Positions 34,303 through 43,074 of a stretch of DNA of 64,000 nucleotides are shown here, piece by piece. The position numbers and the translations under genes are program-made. Within the stretch, counting starts at the first letter, position 1, and every line of letters starts with the position of its first letter. Below the pieces are notes generated by a model, which saw only the letters and a list, made by a program, of their open reading frames with translations, made no database searches and was not told the origin of the DNA. Source of the stretch: Polyangiaceae bacterium (GTDB taxonomy: Bacteria; Myxococcota_A; Polyangia; Polyangiales; Polyangiaceae); contig JADJXL010000020.1 in assembly GCA_016715885.1 (NCBI GenBank), positions 1,054,001 to 1,118,000 of the forward strand. The letters run 5' to 3'.

Positions 34303-35208
34303 TCAGAATCGGAAAACGCCATTTTCGAACACGAGCCCCGCATTGCCACGGCTCGCTTCGACGATTTCCACACGCGTTTTCCCCGCCGACAACATGACGA
34401 GGCCCACGGCAACGCCCACCAGCCCCACGCCACCAATCGCGAGCCCGACGGTACGCACTTGTTCTGCCGTTTTTTTCGGATTGGGGTTTTCCTCGGATGG
34501 CGTTTCGTTTTCGGCGATGTAACTCATCCCAAAAAACATCCCGCCCCCAAGCGTGAACATGCCGCCAGCCGCAACCGCGGCAACACCTCCCGCATACCTC
34601 GAGAAACTCACACCCTCGACGCGTGCGGTCACTGGTCCCTCGTACCCTTCCAAACGGAAATGCGGCGACGGGTACATGCCAGGTGCTGTAATGAAAAACC
34701 GATGCCCATCGCTGCCGTCGACGGGCTTGTTGCAGGGCGCTCGACAGACGTAACGCGACAACGTATGCGCAGCACCCTGATTTTGGCCGGCCGCCGTGCC
34801 AACACCGAGCTCTCCGTCGACGCGATGCAGCTCCGTCTCGGCCCAGTTCGATTCGATGTGAACGACGGGCATGCCTTTCGCGGGAGCCGGTACGGCCGCG
34901 GGAGCCGGCGACGCAGGCGCGGGACTTGGCGCCGCCTGGATGACCGTGGGTTGCGATTCTTTTGGACCACCAACGATCTTCGCAACTTCGGCCCATGGAA
35001 TTACGCTTTGCTCACCGGCAACGATGATGATGACGCGTTGCCCGGGTTCGACGGAAACGATGGTTCCGCGTTTGAACGTACCGTCTTTCAATTGGATTTC
35101 GGCAGCTTCAGCGGTCGCTACCGGAGCGGCTTCCTCGGCGTGTGCCAATTGGCTCGACAAACTCGCGCACAGGATCAAAGCGACGGGCAAGTACAGATTC
35201 GTCCCCAT
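34303..35208 (-). CDS. Exported protein with signal peptide and two C-terminal hydrophobic helices
   Basis: About 301 residues, of unrecognised family. The signal peptide ends LAHA|EE. A small beta domain follows with the KDGTFKRGTIVSVEPGQRV pattern, resembling the short barrel used for surface or RNA contacts. A Pro/Ala linker comes next, then a second beta domain (FRLEGYEGPVTARVEG). Two Gly-rich hydrophobic helices lie near the end (AGGVAAVAAGGMFTLGGGMFF and VGLAIGGVGLVGVAVGLVML). I start at MGTNLYLPV (35206-35208); an in-frame ATG lies at 35226. Confidence 0.6.
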   Translation of the reverse strand: MGTNLYLPVALILCASLSSQLAHAEEAAPVATAEAAEIQLKDGTFKRGTIVSVEPGQRVIIIVAGEQSVIPWAEVAKIVGGPKESQPTVIQAAPSPAPASPAPAAVPAPAKGMPVVHIESNWAETELHRVDGELGVGTAAGQNQGAAHTLSRYVCRAPCNKPVDGSDGHRFFITAPGMYPSPHFRLEGYEGPVTARVEGVSFSRYAGGVAAVAAGGMFTLGGGMFFGMSYIAENETPSEENPNPKKTAEQVRTVGLAIGGVGLVGVAVGLVMLSAGKTRVEIVEASRGNAGLVFENGVFRF

Positions 35209-35326
35209 GTGGCAGTCATAGGGCAAGTTTCAGAACAAGAAAAGGCCCATCCTCATGTTCGTGAACCTTCTGCGGTAGCCAGTTCTCCCTTGACGTGCCC
35301 GCGCGTTCATGATGCATCAGGCGACC

Positions 35327-37672
35327 ATGAAGTCCCTACGTACGCCCTCGTCGTATGCATCCCTTTCGCTTTTCATGGCCCTTACACTCCTGCCGAGTTG
35401 TTCGGGCGATGACCCGCAAACGTCCACGGGCTCCGGATCGACGTCATCGAGCGGCGGGGGCAATGCGGGCGCTGGAGGCGAAGCGGGCACGGGAGGCAGC
35501 GGCGGCGGCACTGGAGGCATGGGCGGCGGTGGAATGGGCGGCGCAGGCGGGGGATCCTCGTGCACGCCTGGAAGCACGGAATTTTGTTATTCGGGGCCTC
35601 CGGGGACCGAAATCGTAGGTGCCTGCAAGGCCGGCGTAAAAACGTGTCTCCCAGATGGAACCGACTTTGGTCCGTGTGTGGGCGAGATCACGCCAAATGC
35701 CGAATTGTGCTCGACGATGGTCGACGACGACTGCGATGGAATGGTGAACGAGGAAGGCGCCGATTGCGCGTGCATGCCGAATTCCACGGCGCCTTGTTAC
35801 ACGGGTCCCATGGGCACGCAAGACGTCGGCGATTGCAAGGCCGGTGTTCAAGCATGCAATGCTCAGGGTACGGCGTACGGGCCTTGCGTTGGCGACGTCG
35901 TTCCGCAGATGGAGACATGCGCATTGCCGGGCGACGAAGATTGCGACGGCCAGATCAACGAAGGCGGCTTGTCGTGCGTGTGCATTCCGAATAGCATGGC
36001 GCCTTGTTACACGGGTCCCATGGGCACGCAAGACGTCGGCGATTGCAAAGCCGGTACGTGGACATGCAATGCGCAAGGAACGGCGTACGGCCCATGCATG
36101 GATGAAGTCCTGCCGCAAATGGAATCGTGCGCATTGCCGGGCGACGAAGATTGCGACGGGCAAATCAACGAAGGTGGTCTCTCCTGCGTGTGCGTGCCCA
36201 ATACCGTCGAGGCGTGTTACACGGGTCCGATGGGCACGGCGGGCGTGGGTGAATGCAAGGCGGGCACGCACGCATGCAATGCGCAAGGAACGGCGTATGG
36301 GCCATGTGTTGGCGAAGTCCAGCCGCAAGCCGAAAATTGCAACACCATGGGCGACGACGATTGCGACGGCATCATCAACGAGGCGTGCAGCGCCCTTTGG
36401 GCCAAGTCGTTCGGCGATGCAGCGTTTCAGGACATCTTCGACGTCGCCGTCGATCCACTCGGCAACATCGTCATCGTCGGACAATTCATTGGCACCGTCG
36501 ATTTCGGCGGCGGCCCGTTCACGACGCCCACGAGCAATGGTGACATCTTCATCGCCAAATACGATCCTCAAGGTAACCATCTCTGGAGCCAACAATATGG
36601 TGCCAATGGCACCGACGGCGCGCGCAGCGTTGCAATCGATGCTGCCGGCAACATCCTCGTCACGGGCTTGTTCCAATCCACCGTCGATTTTGGAGGCGGT
36701 GCGCACGTCAGCGTCAATGGCACGCACGACATTTTCGCCCTCGCACTCACCTCGACGGGCAGTTTCCTCCTCAGCCGCGCATTCGGTTCGCCCGGTGGCG
36801 ACGAAGGATTGGCCGTATCATTCGACCCCGCCGGCAATGCCATCATCGTCGGGTACGCCGCGGGCCCCATCGACTTCGGCGGAGGCGTTCTGCCCTGGTT
36901 GGGTGGCGACGACGCATTCATTGCCAAATTCTCTATGCTGGGATCTCACCTGTGGAGCAAGGGTTTTGGCGATGCGTCGGGTCAATACATTCGCGACGTC
37001 GCCGTCGATGCCGCAGGCGACATCTATTTCACCGGATCTTTCCAGGGTGTGGTCGATTTCGGTGGCGGCGCCATAACGAGCATGGGGTCGACCGATTCCA
37101 TGCTCGTGAAATACTCGGCCGCCGGCAACCACGTCTGGACTCGTCAAATTGGTGCGCCGCTCATTCAAGACGGGACGAGCGTTACCACGGACGGCGCGGG
37201 CAATGCGATTGTCACTGGCTACATCCACAGCACCGTCGACTTTGGCTTGGGGCCCCTCACGAGCGCCGGCGCTGGCGATATCTTCGTTGCCAAGTACAGC
37301 TCGACGAACGTGCCTCAATGGGCCAAGATTTTCGGCGATTCCAGTGATCAGGCCGCGCTTGGAATCAAGACCGACGCGCAAAACAACGTCGTGCTCGTCG
37401 GCCGCATGACCGGATCGGCCGATTTCGGCGGCGGCACGTTGACGTCCGCGGGCGGAAATGACATGTTCCTCGCCAAATTCAGCGCGGCTGGTACTCATAC
37501 GTGGAGCAAACGCGCCGGCGATACCCTCGAACAATCTGCCCGCGCAGTCGCCACCGACAGCATGGGAAATGTTGTTGCCGTCGGGCGATACCAGGGCACG
37601 CTGGACTTCGGTACGGGCCTGCTCACGAGCGCCGGGGGCCACGATGGGTTCGTCGTGAAGTATGGACCGTGA
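35327..37672 (+). CDS. Lipoprotein with MopE-like metal-binding repeats and SBBP-type beta-propeller
   Basis: A 781-residue surface lipoprotein. Signal and lipobox (LLPSC) precede a Gly/Ser linker. Four tandem 70-residue repeats follow, each containing CYTGPxGT and a DxDCDGxxNE motif (VDDDCDGMVNE, GDEDCDGQINE twice, GDDDCDGIINE), which resembles the MopE copper/calcium-binding motif. The remaining 430 residues are about eight repeats of roughly 55 residues with VDPLGNIVIVG-type and FxxKYDxxGN patterns, typical of SBBP beta-propellers. At DNA level the four early repeats have an exact 210-bp period. I start at ATG 35327 for the signal peptide. A secreted metal-binding adhesin is plausible. Confidence 0.8.
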   Translation: MKSLRTPSSYASLSLFMALTLLPSCSGDDPQTSTGSGSTSSSGGGNAGAGGEAGTGGSGGGTGGMGGGGMGGAGGGSSCTPGSTEFCYSGPPGTEIVGACKAGVKTCLPDGTDFGPCVGEITPNAELCSTMVDDDCDGMVNEEGADCACMPNSTAPCYTGPMGTQDVGDCKAGVQACNAQGTAYGPCVGDVVPQMETCALPGDEDCDGQINEGGLSCVCIPNSMAPCYTGPMGTQDVGDCKAGTWTCNAQGTAYGPCMDEVLPQMESCALPGDEDCDGQINEGGLSCVCVPNTVEACYTGPMGTAGVGECKAGTHACNAQGTAYGPCVGEVQPQAENCNTMGDDDCDGIINEACSALWAKSFGDAAFQDIFDVAVDPLGNIVIVGQFIGTVDFGGGPFTTPTSNGDIFIAKYDPQGNHLWSQQYGANGTDGARSVAIDAAGNILVTGLFQSTVDFGGGAHVSVNGTHDIFALALTSTGSFLLSRAFGSPGGDEGLAVSFDPAGNAIIVGYAAGPIDFGGGVLPWLGGDDAFIAKFSMLGSHLWSKGFGDASGQYIRDVAVDAAGDIYFTGSFQGVVDFGGGAITSMGSTDSMLVKYSAAGNHVWTRQIGAPLIQDGTSVTTDGAGNAIVTGYIHSTVDFGLGPLTSAGAGDIFVAKYSSTNVPQWAKIFGDSSDQAALGIKTDAQNNVVLVGRMTGSADFGGGTLTSAGGNDMFLAKFSAAGTHTWSKRAGDTLEQSARAVATDSMGNVVAVGRYQGTLDFGTGLLTSAGGHDGFVVKYGP
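35581..36420. repeat. Four tandem 210-bp repeats inside the MopE-like gene
   Basis: Unit starts are 35581, 35791, 36001 and 36211. Units 2 and 3 share a stretch of more than 45 identical bases at their start, beginning GCCTTGTTACACGGGTCC. The exact 210-bp phase preserves the reading frame and the CDG metal-binding motif. Such repeats can change copy number by recombination. Confidence 0.8.
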
Positions 37673-37783
37673 CGGATAACCGACCAAGCGCGTCAAGTAT
37701 CGAACTCGGCTGAGAAATTTCCCTTTACGTGGCCGATCGTCTTTGCTACACGACCGCTCCCTCGCGGCTCAGGGAATGACTTC

Positions 37784-38227
37784 GTGAAACAATCGTTTGC
37801 CATCTTGTTCGGGATCCTCGTGCTCTCCGGCGGCTACACCTTTTGGTATGGCCAAGGCGCGTCGTATCTTTCGAATGATCCGGCCGCTTGCAAAAACTGC
37901 CACATCATGAACGACCATTATGACGGGTGGCTCAAGGCGAGCCATCATGCCGTCGCCACGTGCAATGATTGCCACACGCCGACGTCGTTCATTCCCAAAT
38001 ACCTCGTCAAGGCCCAAAACGGCTTTCTCCACTCGAAGGGTTTCACGCTCCAGGACTTCCCCGAACCGATCCGCATTCGGAAGAGCAACAAGGCCGTATT
38101 GAACGAGAATTGCATTCGATGTCACGACACCATGGTGAGTGAAATGACCGCGCCGCGCGGACATTCGGACGAAAAAATCGATTGCACGCATTGCCACATC
38201 GTCGTCGGACACGGACGAACTCGCTAA
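37784..38227 (+). CDS. nrfH: Cytochrome c nitrite reductase small subunit NrfH
   Basis: A 147-residue membrane-anchored tetraheme quinol dehydrogenase that passes electrons to NrfA. It has one N-terminal transmembrane helix (FAILFGILVLSGGYTF) and four CxxCH heme motifs: CKNCH, CNDCH, CIRCH and CTHCH. Length fits the NapC/NirT family member NrfH. It begins with GTG and is followed 14 bp later by nrfA, so the two form an operon. Confidence 0.95.
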   Translation: MKQSFAILFGILVLSGGYTFWYGQGASYLSNDPAACKNCHIMNDHYDGWLKASHHAVATCNDCHTPTSFIPKYLVKAQNGFLHSKGFTLQDFPEPIRIRKSNKAVLNENCIRCHDTMVSEMTAPRGHSDEKIDCTHCHIVVGHGRTR

Positions 38228-38241
38228 CACGAGATGAACGC

Positions 38242-39714
38242 ATGAAAAACCGCTACACGATCCTTACCATTCTGGTCGCCGTCGCCATCATCGGCGTCAT
38301 GCTCGTGCACCAAACCATCGCCGACCGCAAAGCTGAAGCTCAATATACGGTGCTTCGCGTCGCGAACATCGACGAGCAGACGGTCGATCCGGCCGAATGG
38401 GGCAAGAATTACCCTCGGCAGTACGACGCCTACAAACGCACCGTCGACATGGAGCGCACGCGTTATGGCGGCAGCGAAGCGGACCCGTTTGCCATCGGCG
38501 AAAACAACGTCGCCAAAACGAAGAGCCACATCGAGCAGGACCCGCGTCTCGTCACGATGTGGAACGGTTATGCATTTGCCATCGATTTTCGCGAAGAGCG
38601 TGGTCACGCCTATATGCTGCACGACCAGCGGGAAACCGAGCGCGTGCTGAAGAGGCCACAGCCGGGCGCTTGCGTGCATTGTCATGCCAGCACGACGGTG
38701 GCGTATCGAAAAGCCGGCATCGATGCAGGTGCTGCGGGGTCACTCGCGGATCCCTTGCTGAGCGAATCGGGCAAAGCGCAGCTCATGAAAGGATTCGAAA
38801 TCGTCACGGCGGAGCCTTATGCGAAAGCAACCGAGCGCGTCAAGCACCCGGTCGCGTGCATCGATTGCCATGATCCGCAATCGATGCAGCTTCGCGTGAC
38901 GCGTCCCGGATTCATCCGAGGCATCGCGGCGCTGGCAACGAGCGACGATCCGGTCCCGCACATTCCATCGATTGCCACGTGGCGAAAAGGCAATCGCAAA
39001 ACGCCCTACGATCCGAATACGATGGCGAGCCGCCAAGAAATGCGTTCGTTCACCTGCGGGCAATGTCACGTCGAATATTACTGCGGGCCCAAGACGACGC
39101 TGTTTTACCCGTGGAACAATGGGCTGAAGTTCGAACAAATCGAAGCCTACTACGCCGACTACAAATTCCCGGACGGCACTCCATTTTCCGATTGGAAGCA
39201 CAAGACGACCGGTGCCGACGTCATCAAGGCGCAGCATCCGGAATTCGAGCTTTGGAGTCAGGGCATTCATGCGCGTTCGGGCGTCGCGTGCGCGGATTGC
39301 CACATGCCGTACACGCGCGAAGGGGCGCTCAAGTTCAGCGACCACCAGGTCCGCAGCCCCATGCTCCAGGTGGCTCGGTCGTGTCAGGTTTGTCATCGTT
39401 ATGAAGAGGCCGAGATCAAGAGCCGCGTGGCCATCATTCAGGACCGTACCAAGGGCCTGATGAACCGAGCGCTCGATGCGCTGGTCGCATTGATTGCCGA
39501 CATCGAAACCGCAATGGCCGTGGGCGCGACGGATGAAGAGCTGAAGGCCGCGCGCGACTATCAACGGCGGGCGCAGTTCCGGGTCGACTTCATCAATGCG
39601 GAGAATTCGATGGGGTTCCACGCGCCACAAGAGGCGGCGCGCATTTTGGGCGAAGCGATCGATTATGCGCAAGAAGGGCGCATCGCCGTGGCAGGGATAG
39701 CGGGGCTACGGTGA
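38242..39714 (+). CDS. nrfA: Pentaheme cytochrome c nitrite reductase NrfA, CxxCH type
   Basis: A 490-residue periplasmic enzyme reducing nitrite to ammonium. Five heme motifs are visible: CVHCH (first, near residue 144), CIDCH, CGQCH followed by VEYYC, CADCH (before MPY) and CQVCH. The active-site tyrosine fits VEYYC, and the His region fits HARSGVACADCHMPY. The first heme motif is normally CxxCK with a lysine ligand; here it is CxxCH, so this belongs to the His-ligated subgroup. The N-terminal hydrophobic segment is a signal or anchor. It acts with NrfH. ATG 38242 follows an overlapping out-of-frame ATG at 38234. Confidence 0.94.
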   Translation: MKNRYTILTILVAVAIIGVMLVHQTIADRKAEAQYTVLRVANIDEQTVDPAEWGKNYPRQYDAYKRTVDMERTRYGGSEADPFAIGENNVAKTKSHIEQDPRLVTMWNGYAFAIDFREERGHAYMLHDQRETERVLKRPQPGACVHCHASTTVAYRKAGIDAGAAGSLADPLLSESGKAQLMKGFEIVTAEPYAKATERVKHPVACIDCHDPQSMQLRVTRPGFIRGIAALATSDDPVPHIPSIATWRKGNRKTPYDPNTMASRQEMRSFTCGQCHVEYYCGPKTTLFYPWNNGLKFEQIEAYYADYKFPDGTPFSDWKHKTTGADVIKAQHPEFELWSQGIHARSGVACADCHMPYTREGALKFSDHQVRSPMLQVARSCQVCHRYEEAEIKSRVAIIQDRTKGLMNRALDALVALIADIETAMAVGATDEELKAARDYQRRAQFRVDFINAENSMGFHAPQEAARILGEAIDYAQEGRIAVAGIAGLR

Positions 39715-39737
39715 GTGCAGCACCGGGTGTGTGCGCG

Positions 39738-40676
39738 CTATTCGTCCCGCCCATGGTCGAATGTCGCCCCAACAGCACGCCGGTGCACGTCTTTCAACAC
39801 CTCATTACGATCGGCTGACTTCACCAAGTTGTCGAGATCGCCAGCCCCCATGAGCATCACGAGCTGATTCCCTTTCGCCCCTTTGGCCAGTTCCAGACGC
39901 ACGGTATCGGCAAATCCCCCCACGGCGACGAGCACGGCAAGGCGACAACGTTGGTACCGATCTTCGATTTTTCCTAGAAGATCCCGAACTTCCTTGGTGC
40001 CCACGTGCTGACTCGACCAGTTCTTGCATTCGACGAGAATGTACGGGCTCTCTTTTTGCCAAAATGGATCGGGCGAGTTGTTCTGCACCAGAATATCCAA
40101 TTCCTCGGTTTCGTTTTTCATTCGCGAACCGAGACGGTTGAATCCTGGAATCGTCTTGAGGATCAGTTCCATGAGGTGCTCGAGAAGGAGACCTTTGCGT
40201 TGACGATCCTTTTCGTTTCTCACGGCGTCCCAGGTGTTTCGAATGGCCGTCTCCGTAGCGGATTGGTCGAGTGACCCCAGCCATCGCTCGCGCACGGCTT
40301 CCATCGCGTTTCGCACCTTGACTTGCAGAAGCGCCGCGAATACGTCCCGCTTTTCGAGATAATCGTATGCGCCGTCCCTGAATGCCCGTTCGACCGCCAC
40401 CTTGGATGCATATGCCGTTGCGAGGATAGCCTTGGCCCCCGGAGCCCGGATGCCGACTTCGGCAATCAAGTCGAGGCCATCGTCGGGACCGCCCGGACCA
40501 TTGAGCTTCTGGTCGACGATGACGACCGCCCAACCGGGTTCGTCCAGCCGCTCGAGCGCCTTGGTCCGGTTCGTCGCCCGCTCGACGATGTACCCTTGCG
40601 CAGATAGGAGATCCTCGTATGTCTCCAGGAACGCCACGTCGTCATCGATGATGAGAATCCGTCCGAAGTCGTTCAT
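39738..40676 (-). CDS. Response regulator fused to a predicted PD-(D/E)XK nuclease domain
   Basis: A 312-residue protein. Residues 1-125 are a receiver domain: acidic pocket DDD (11-13), phospho-acceptor Asp 55 in VVIVDQK, the conserved Ala-Thr-Ala (ILATAYAS) and Lys 109 (YLEKRD). Residues about 160-310 look like a restriction-endonuclease-fold domain: Asp 194 in EELDILVQN and Glu 216-x-Lys 218 in YILVECKNW give the D...ExK catalytic pattern, with GSRMKNETEELD before it. I start at MNDFGRIL (40674-40676) because the ATG shares ATGA with the kinase stop. It has no ordinary DNA-binding output domain. The output may be DNA cleavage or binding controlled by phosphorylation; this is inference. Confidence 0.82.
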   Translation of the reverse strand: MNDFGRILIIDDDVAFLETYEDLLSAQGYIVERATNRTKALERLDEPGWAVVIVDQKLNGPGGPDDGLDLIAEVGIRAPGAKAILATAYASKVAVERAFRDGAYDYLEKRDVFAALLQVKVRNAMEAVRERWLGSLDQSATETAIRNTWDAVRNEKDRQRKGLLLEHLMELILKTIPGFNRLGSRMKNETEELDILVQNNSPDPFWQKESPYILVECKNWSSQHVGTKEVRDLLGKIEDRYQRCRLAVLVAVGGFADTVRLELAKGAKGNQLVMLMGAGDLDNLVKSADRNEVLKDVHRRAVGATFDHGRDE

Positions 40677-42208
40677 GTCGTCCTCGATTGCAAGGGGATC
40701 CGAAGCGTGAATCTGGCGCCGCTGAGTGGAGCATCCGTGCACATGACGAAGCCTCGCATCTCACCTTCGATGACTTGACGCACCAGTGCAAGTCCTTGGC
40801 CGCTGCCACCCGTGCGGAATGTGATTCCCGGTTCGAAGATGGCGCTACGCTGCGCCACGGGTACGCCGGCTCCGTTGTCATCCACGTGGATCAGAATGAA
40901 AGACTCGGCGACTTCCGTCGATATGGCGATGCGCCCGTCTGCCTTGCCCGCTATGCTCTGGGCGGCATTTCGCAGGAGATTCGTTACGGCAAGAACAAAT
41001 CGATCGCGAGGGCCCACGACCGATCCCTCGGAAATAGCCATTGGCTGCTGGAATCCCCCGTTGAGCTCGCGCAACATTGCGGCACATGCGTCGCGCAATG
41101 CCGTTGCAACATCGAACGTGGTCGGCTGTTCGACGCCGAGATTGGCTACGCGCAGCATGCCATCGACGAAATCGAGCGCGCGCTGAATACCGCCCTCGAC
41201 ACGCGCGCGCCTTTTTTGCAAAACTTCGTCGTCGTCAGATATCTTCGATACTATCGCATTGAAAGCGATCTGTGCAGGAACGAGAGCATTGCGTACTTCG
41301 TGCACGACCATGCGAGCTTGAAGTGCGGTTGTCGCGGCCGCGCTTTCTTGCATCATCCGGGCGTCTGGATGCGCTCGTTCGACGAGCCCCATGGTTTCGT
41401 CCCGCAAGAGCGCGTCGGCGAGGATGGCGTAGGGCGTCGATTTTCGTTGGCCGATTTCTTCGAATATGGGCAAGTGACGCTCCACGACCCAATATTCCGA
41501 GTCGGTCCTATGCTGAGAACCAAGCAAACCAAATGCCTCGAGCCGTTCGAGGGTGGGATCAATTATTTCGTCATCCGTTCGCACCTGACGTTCCCGAGCC
41601 AAATAGGATGCATATTCGGGCGACAACCGAAAATCGTCATCCGAGCCAATCGATTGCGCCGCTTCGAGCGTGACCAACCATTGGATTGCCGCGATGCCCG
41701 TCATTTCGAGAAATGTACTTCCACAGCGAGACAGCACGACCTTGTCGGCGCGCCTCTGAACCAGACGCACCTCGAATGCATAATGAGGCGGAAATTCCCA
41801 CGCACCCGATGAATATTTGCGATCGAACGCATGGGCCGCAATCTGATACAAATGCCGGTCCGCCGGTGGTACACTGATGGTCGCCGGATGCCCACTTGCC
41901 CGGATCGTGCAGAAGTAAATCGCAATACCCTCATTGATAAGATTTGCGAGCCGACTCGTCGTCACCGTCGGATCTAACTGGTCGACAATGTCGCTTGCCA
42001 AGCCTCGAATCACTGCACTGGTACGGAGTGCATCCCATCCGTGGTTCACCAGCTCAGCTTCTCGCCACTCAACAACTCCCCATTCCTTTTCGATCGTCTC
42101 CAGCAAGAACCGCCTGTGCGCAGCGACGTCCACGGTCACGTACGGAAGCCCCTCGGGGGCTTGCCCTACCCGCTCCAAGTAGCGGCGCAGACGCATCAGA
42201 AAGTCCAT
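40673..42208 (-). CDS. Soluble histidine kinase, partner of REC-nuclease
   Basis: A 511-residue sensor kinase with no transmembrane segment. The N-terminal 280 residues are a mixed alpha/beta sensor region I do not recognise. The dimerisation/phosphotransfer helix has His 303 in MVVHEVRNALVP. The HATPase domain has an N box NLLRNAAQSI, a G1 box HVDDNGAGVP and a G2 box GGSGQGLALV, all intact. Its stop codon overlaps the start of the response regulator-nuclease gene, so the two form a two-component pair. Confidence 0.88.
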   Translation of the reverse strand: MDFLMRLRRYLERVGQAPEGLPYVTVDVAAHRRFLLETIEKEWGVVEWREAELVNHGWDALRTSAVIRGLASDIVDQLDPTVTTSRLANLINEGIAIYFCTIRASGHPATISVPPADRHLYQIAAHAFDRKYSSGAWEFPPHYAFEVRLVQRRADKVVLSRCGSTFLEMTGIAAIQWLVTLEAAQSIGSDDDFRLSPEYASYLARERQVRTDDEIIDPTLERLEAFGLLGSQHRTDSEYWVVERHLPIFEEIGQRKSTPYAILADALLRDETMGLVERAHPDARMMQESAAATTALQARMVVHEVRNALVPAQIAFNAIVSKISDDDEVLQKRRARVEGGIQRALDFVDGMLRVANLGVEQPTTFDVATALRDACAAMLRELNGGFQQPMAISEGSVVGPRDRFVLAVTNLLRNAAQSIAGKADGRIAISTEVAESFILIHVDDNGAGVPVAQRSAIFEPGITFRTGGSGQGLALVRQVIEGEMRGFVMCTDAPLSGARFTLRIPLQSRTT

Positions 42209-42783
42209 CGCCGACCATCTACACCCACCTCCGCACGCGCGTCAAGAACCCGGACAAGCCGGAGCGTCGTCATACGTAGTCAGCTATCACCATGAATTTC
42301 TGGGGGCCATTTCCACCGCTGTTTCCTCGCCCTCATCACTTGCGAGGTAACCCATGCTCACCGACGAAGACCGTTAGCGTTTGCTAGAATCGCGGCACGA
42401 CGTCGACGGCCCGATTCCCGTGACACCGAAATCAGAAACGCCTGCGTAGTTCTCCCCACCCACGCAAGATCCGTTCCGCAATGGCGATCTTTTTAAAAAA
42501 ATCGACCTTGCAGACGTCCGATGTGACGTTTTGTGTGAGCAGAAGGGCAGATCGGACGAGTGATCTGGCGTTTTGTGTGAGCAGAAGGGCAGATCGGACG
42601 AGTGATCTGGCGTTTTGGCGATGCGCTTCGCCGATGCGGACGGGTGATGAGGCGATCCGGGGACGGAGATCGGCGGATCGGGAGAGTGATTTGGGGATGT
42701 GCCGAGGCGACCACGGCGGATCGAACGTTCGCAGGGGCGATTTTGCGGGAATTCGCGCCAAGGCAGGCACCGACCAAGATACG
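42209..42783. other. Intergenic region with minisatellite, no convincing gene
   Basis: This is 575 bases between the histidine kinase start and a small minus-strand ORF. Much of it is the 42-bp repeat array at 42527-42694. A poly-T/A patch (CTTTTTAAAAAAATCG, about 42489) stands out from the high-GC surroundings. Open frames across it are repetitive and lack family resemblance, so I treat none as genes. Confidence 0.45.
42527..42694. repeat. 42-bp tandem repeat array, four units
   Basis: Units start at 42527, 42569, 42611 and 42653. The first two are nearly identical (both start CGTTTTGTGTGAGCAGAAGG). Units 3 and 4 are diverged but keep the 42-bp phase and the CGGACGAGTGAT-like core. The core CAGATCGGACGAGTGATCTG in units 1 and 2 contains a 6-bp inverted repeat with an 8-bp spacer. 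Confidence 0.75.
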
Positions 42784-42981
42784 CTACGACTCATGCTTGG
42801 AACGCGCTTCGATGCTGGCGCGTATTTGCTCCGAACTGACCGTGCGCCCAGCCCGAATGTCCGCCATACCGACTTCAAACGCCGCCATCTCCTCGGGCGT
42901 CGCTTCTACAAGCGGAGCATTTCGACACGCGGCAGGAAGATCGAGCTCGATACCATCGGCAGCAAGCTGTTCCATCAGCAT
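42784..42981 (-). CDS. Small protein resembling an antitoxin, no toxin partner seen
   Basis: A 65-residue acidic protein. The end GMADIRAGRTVSSEQIRASIEA matches the usual pattern at the C-terminus of small addiction-module antitoxins (G.AD..AGR.VS.E...). I see no toxin gene on either side: the upstream frame runs into ftsH and downstream is the repeat array. It may be an orphan remnant or a regulator. The short length makes this tentative. Confidence 0.45.
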   Translation of the reverse strand: MLMEQLAADGIELDLPAACRNAPLVEATPEEMAAFEVGMADIRAGRTVSSEQIRASIEARSKHES

Positions 42982-43074
42982 GCCGCCGAGCTTAACCGAA
43001 AGCGCATCCGCAAGCTAGAGGTTTTTACGGACGCACGGGAAAACCCCCATGCGCCCGTAGCCTCGTGCCTGCCC

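Noticed and set aside
35444..36727. 427-codon minus-strand open frame with repeats
   Set aside because: It mirrors the 210-bp repeats of the real lipoprotein gene; there is no signal or family resemblance.
42527..42694. 42-bp units considered as CRISPR repeats
   Set aside because: There are no spacers; the units follow one another directly and no cas genes are nearby.
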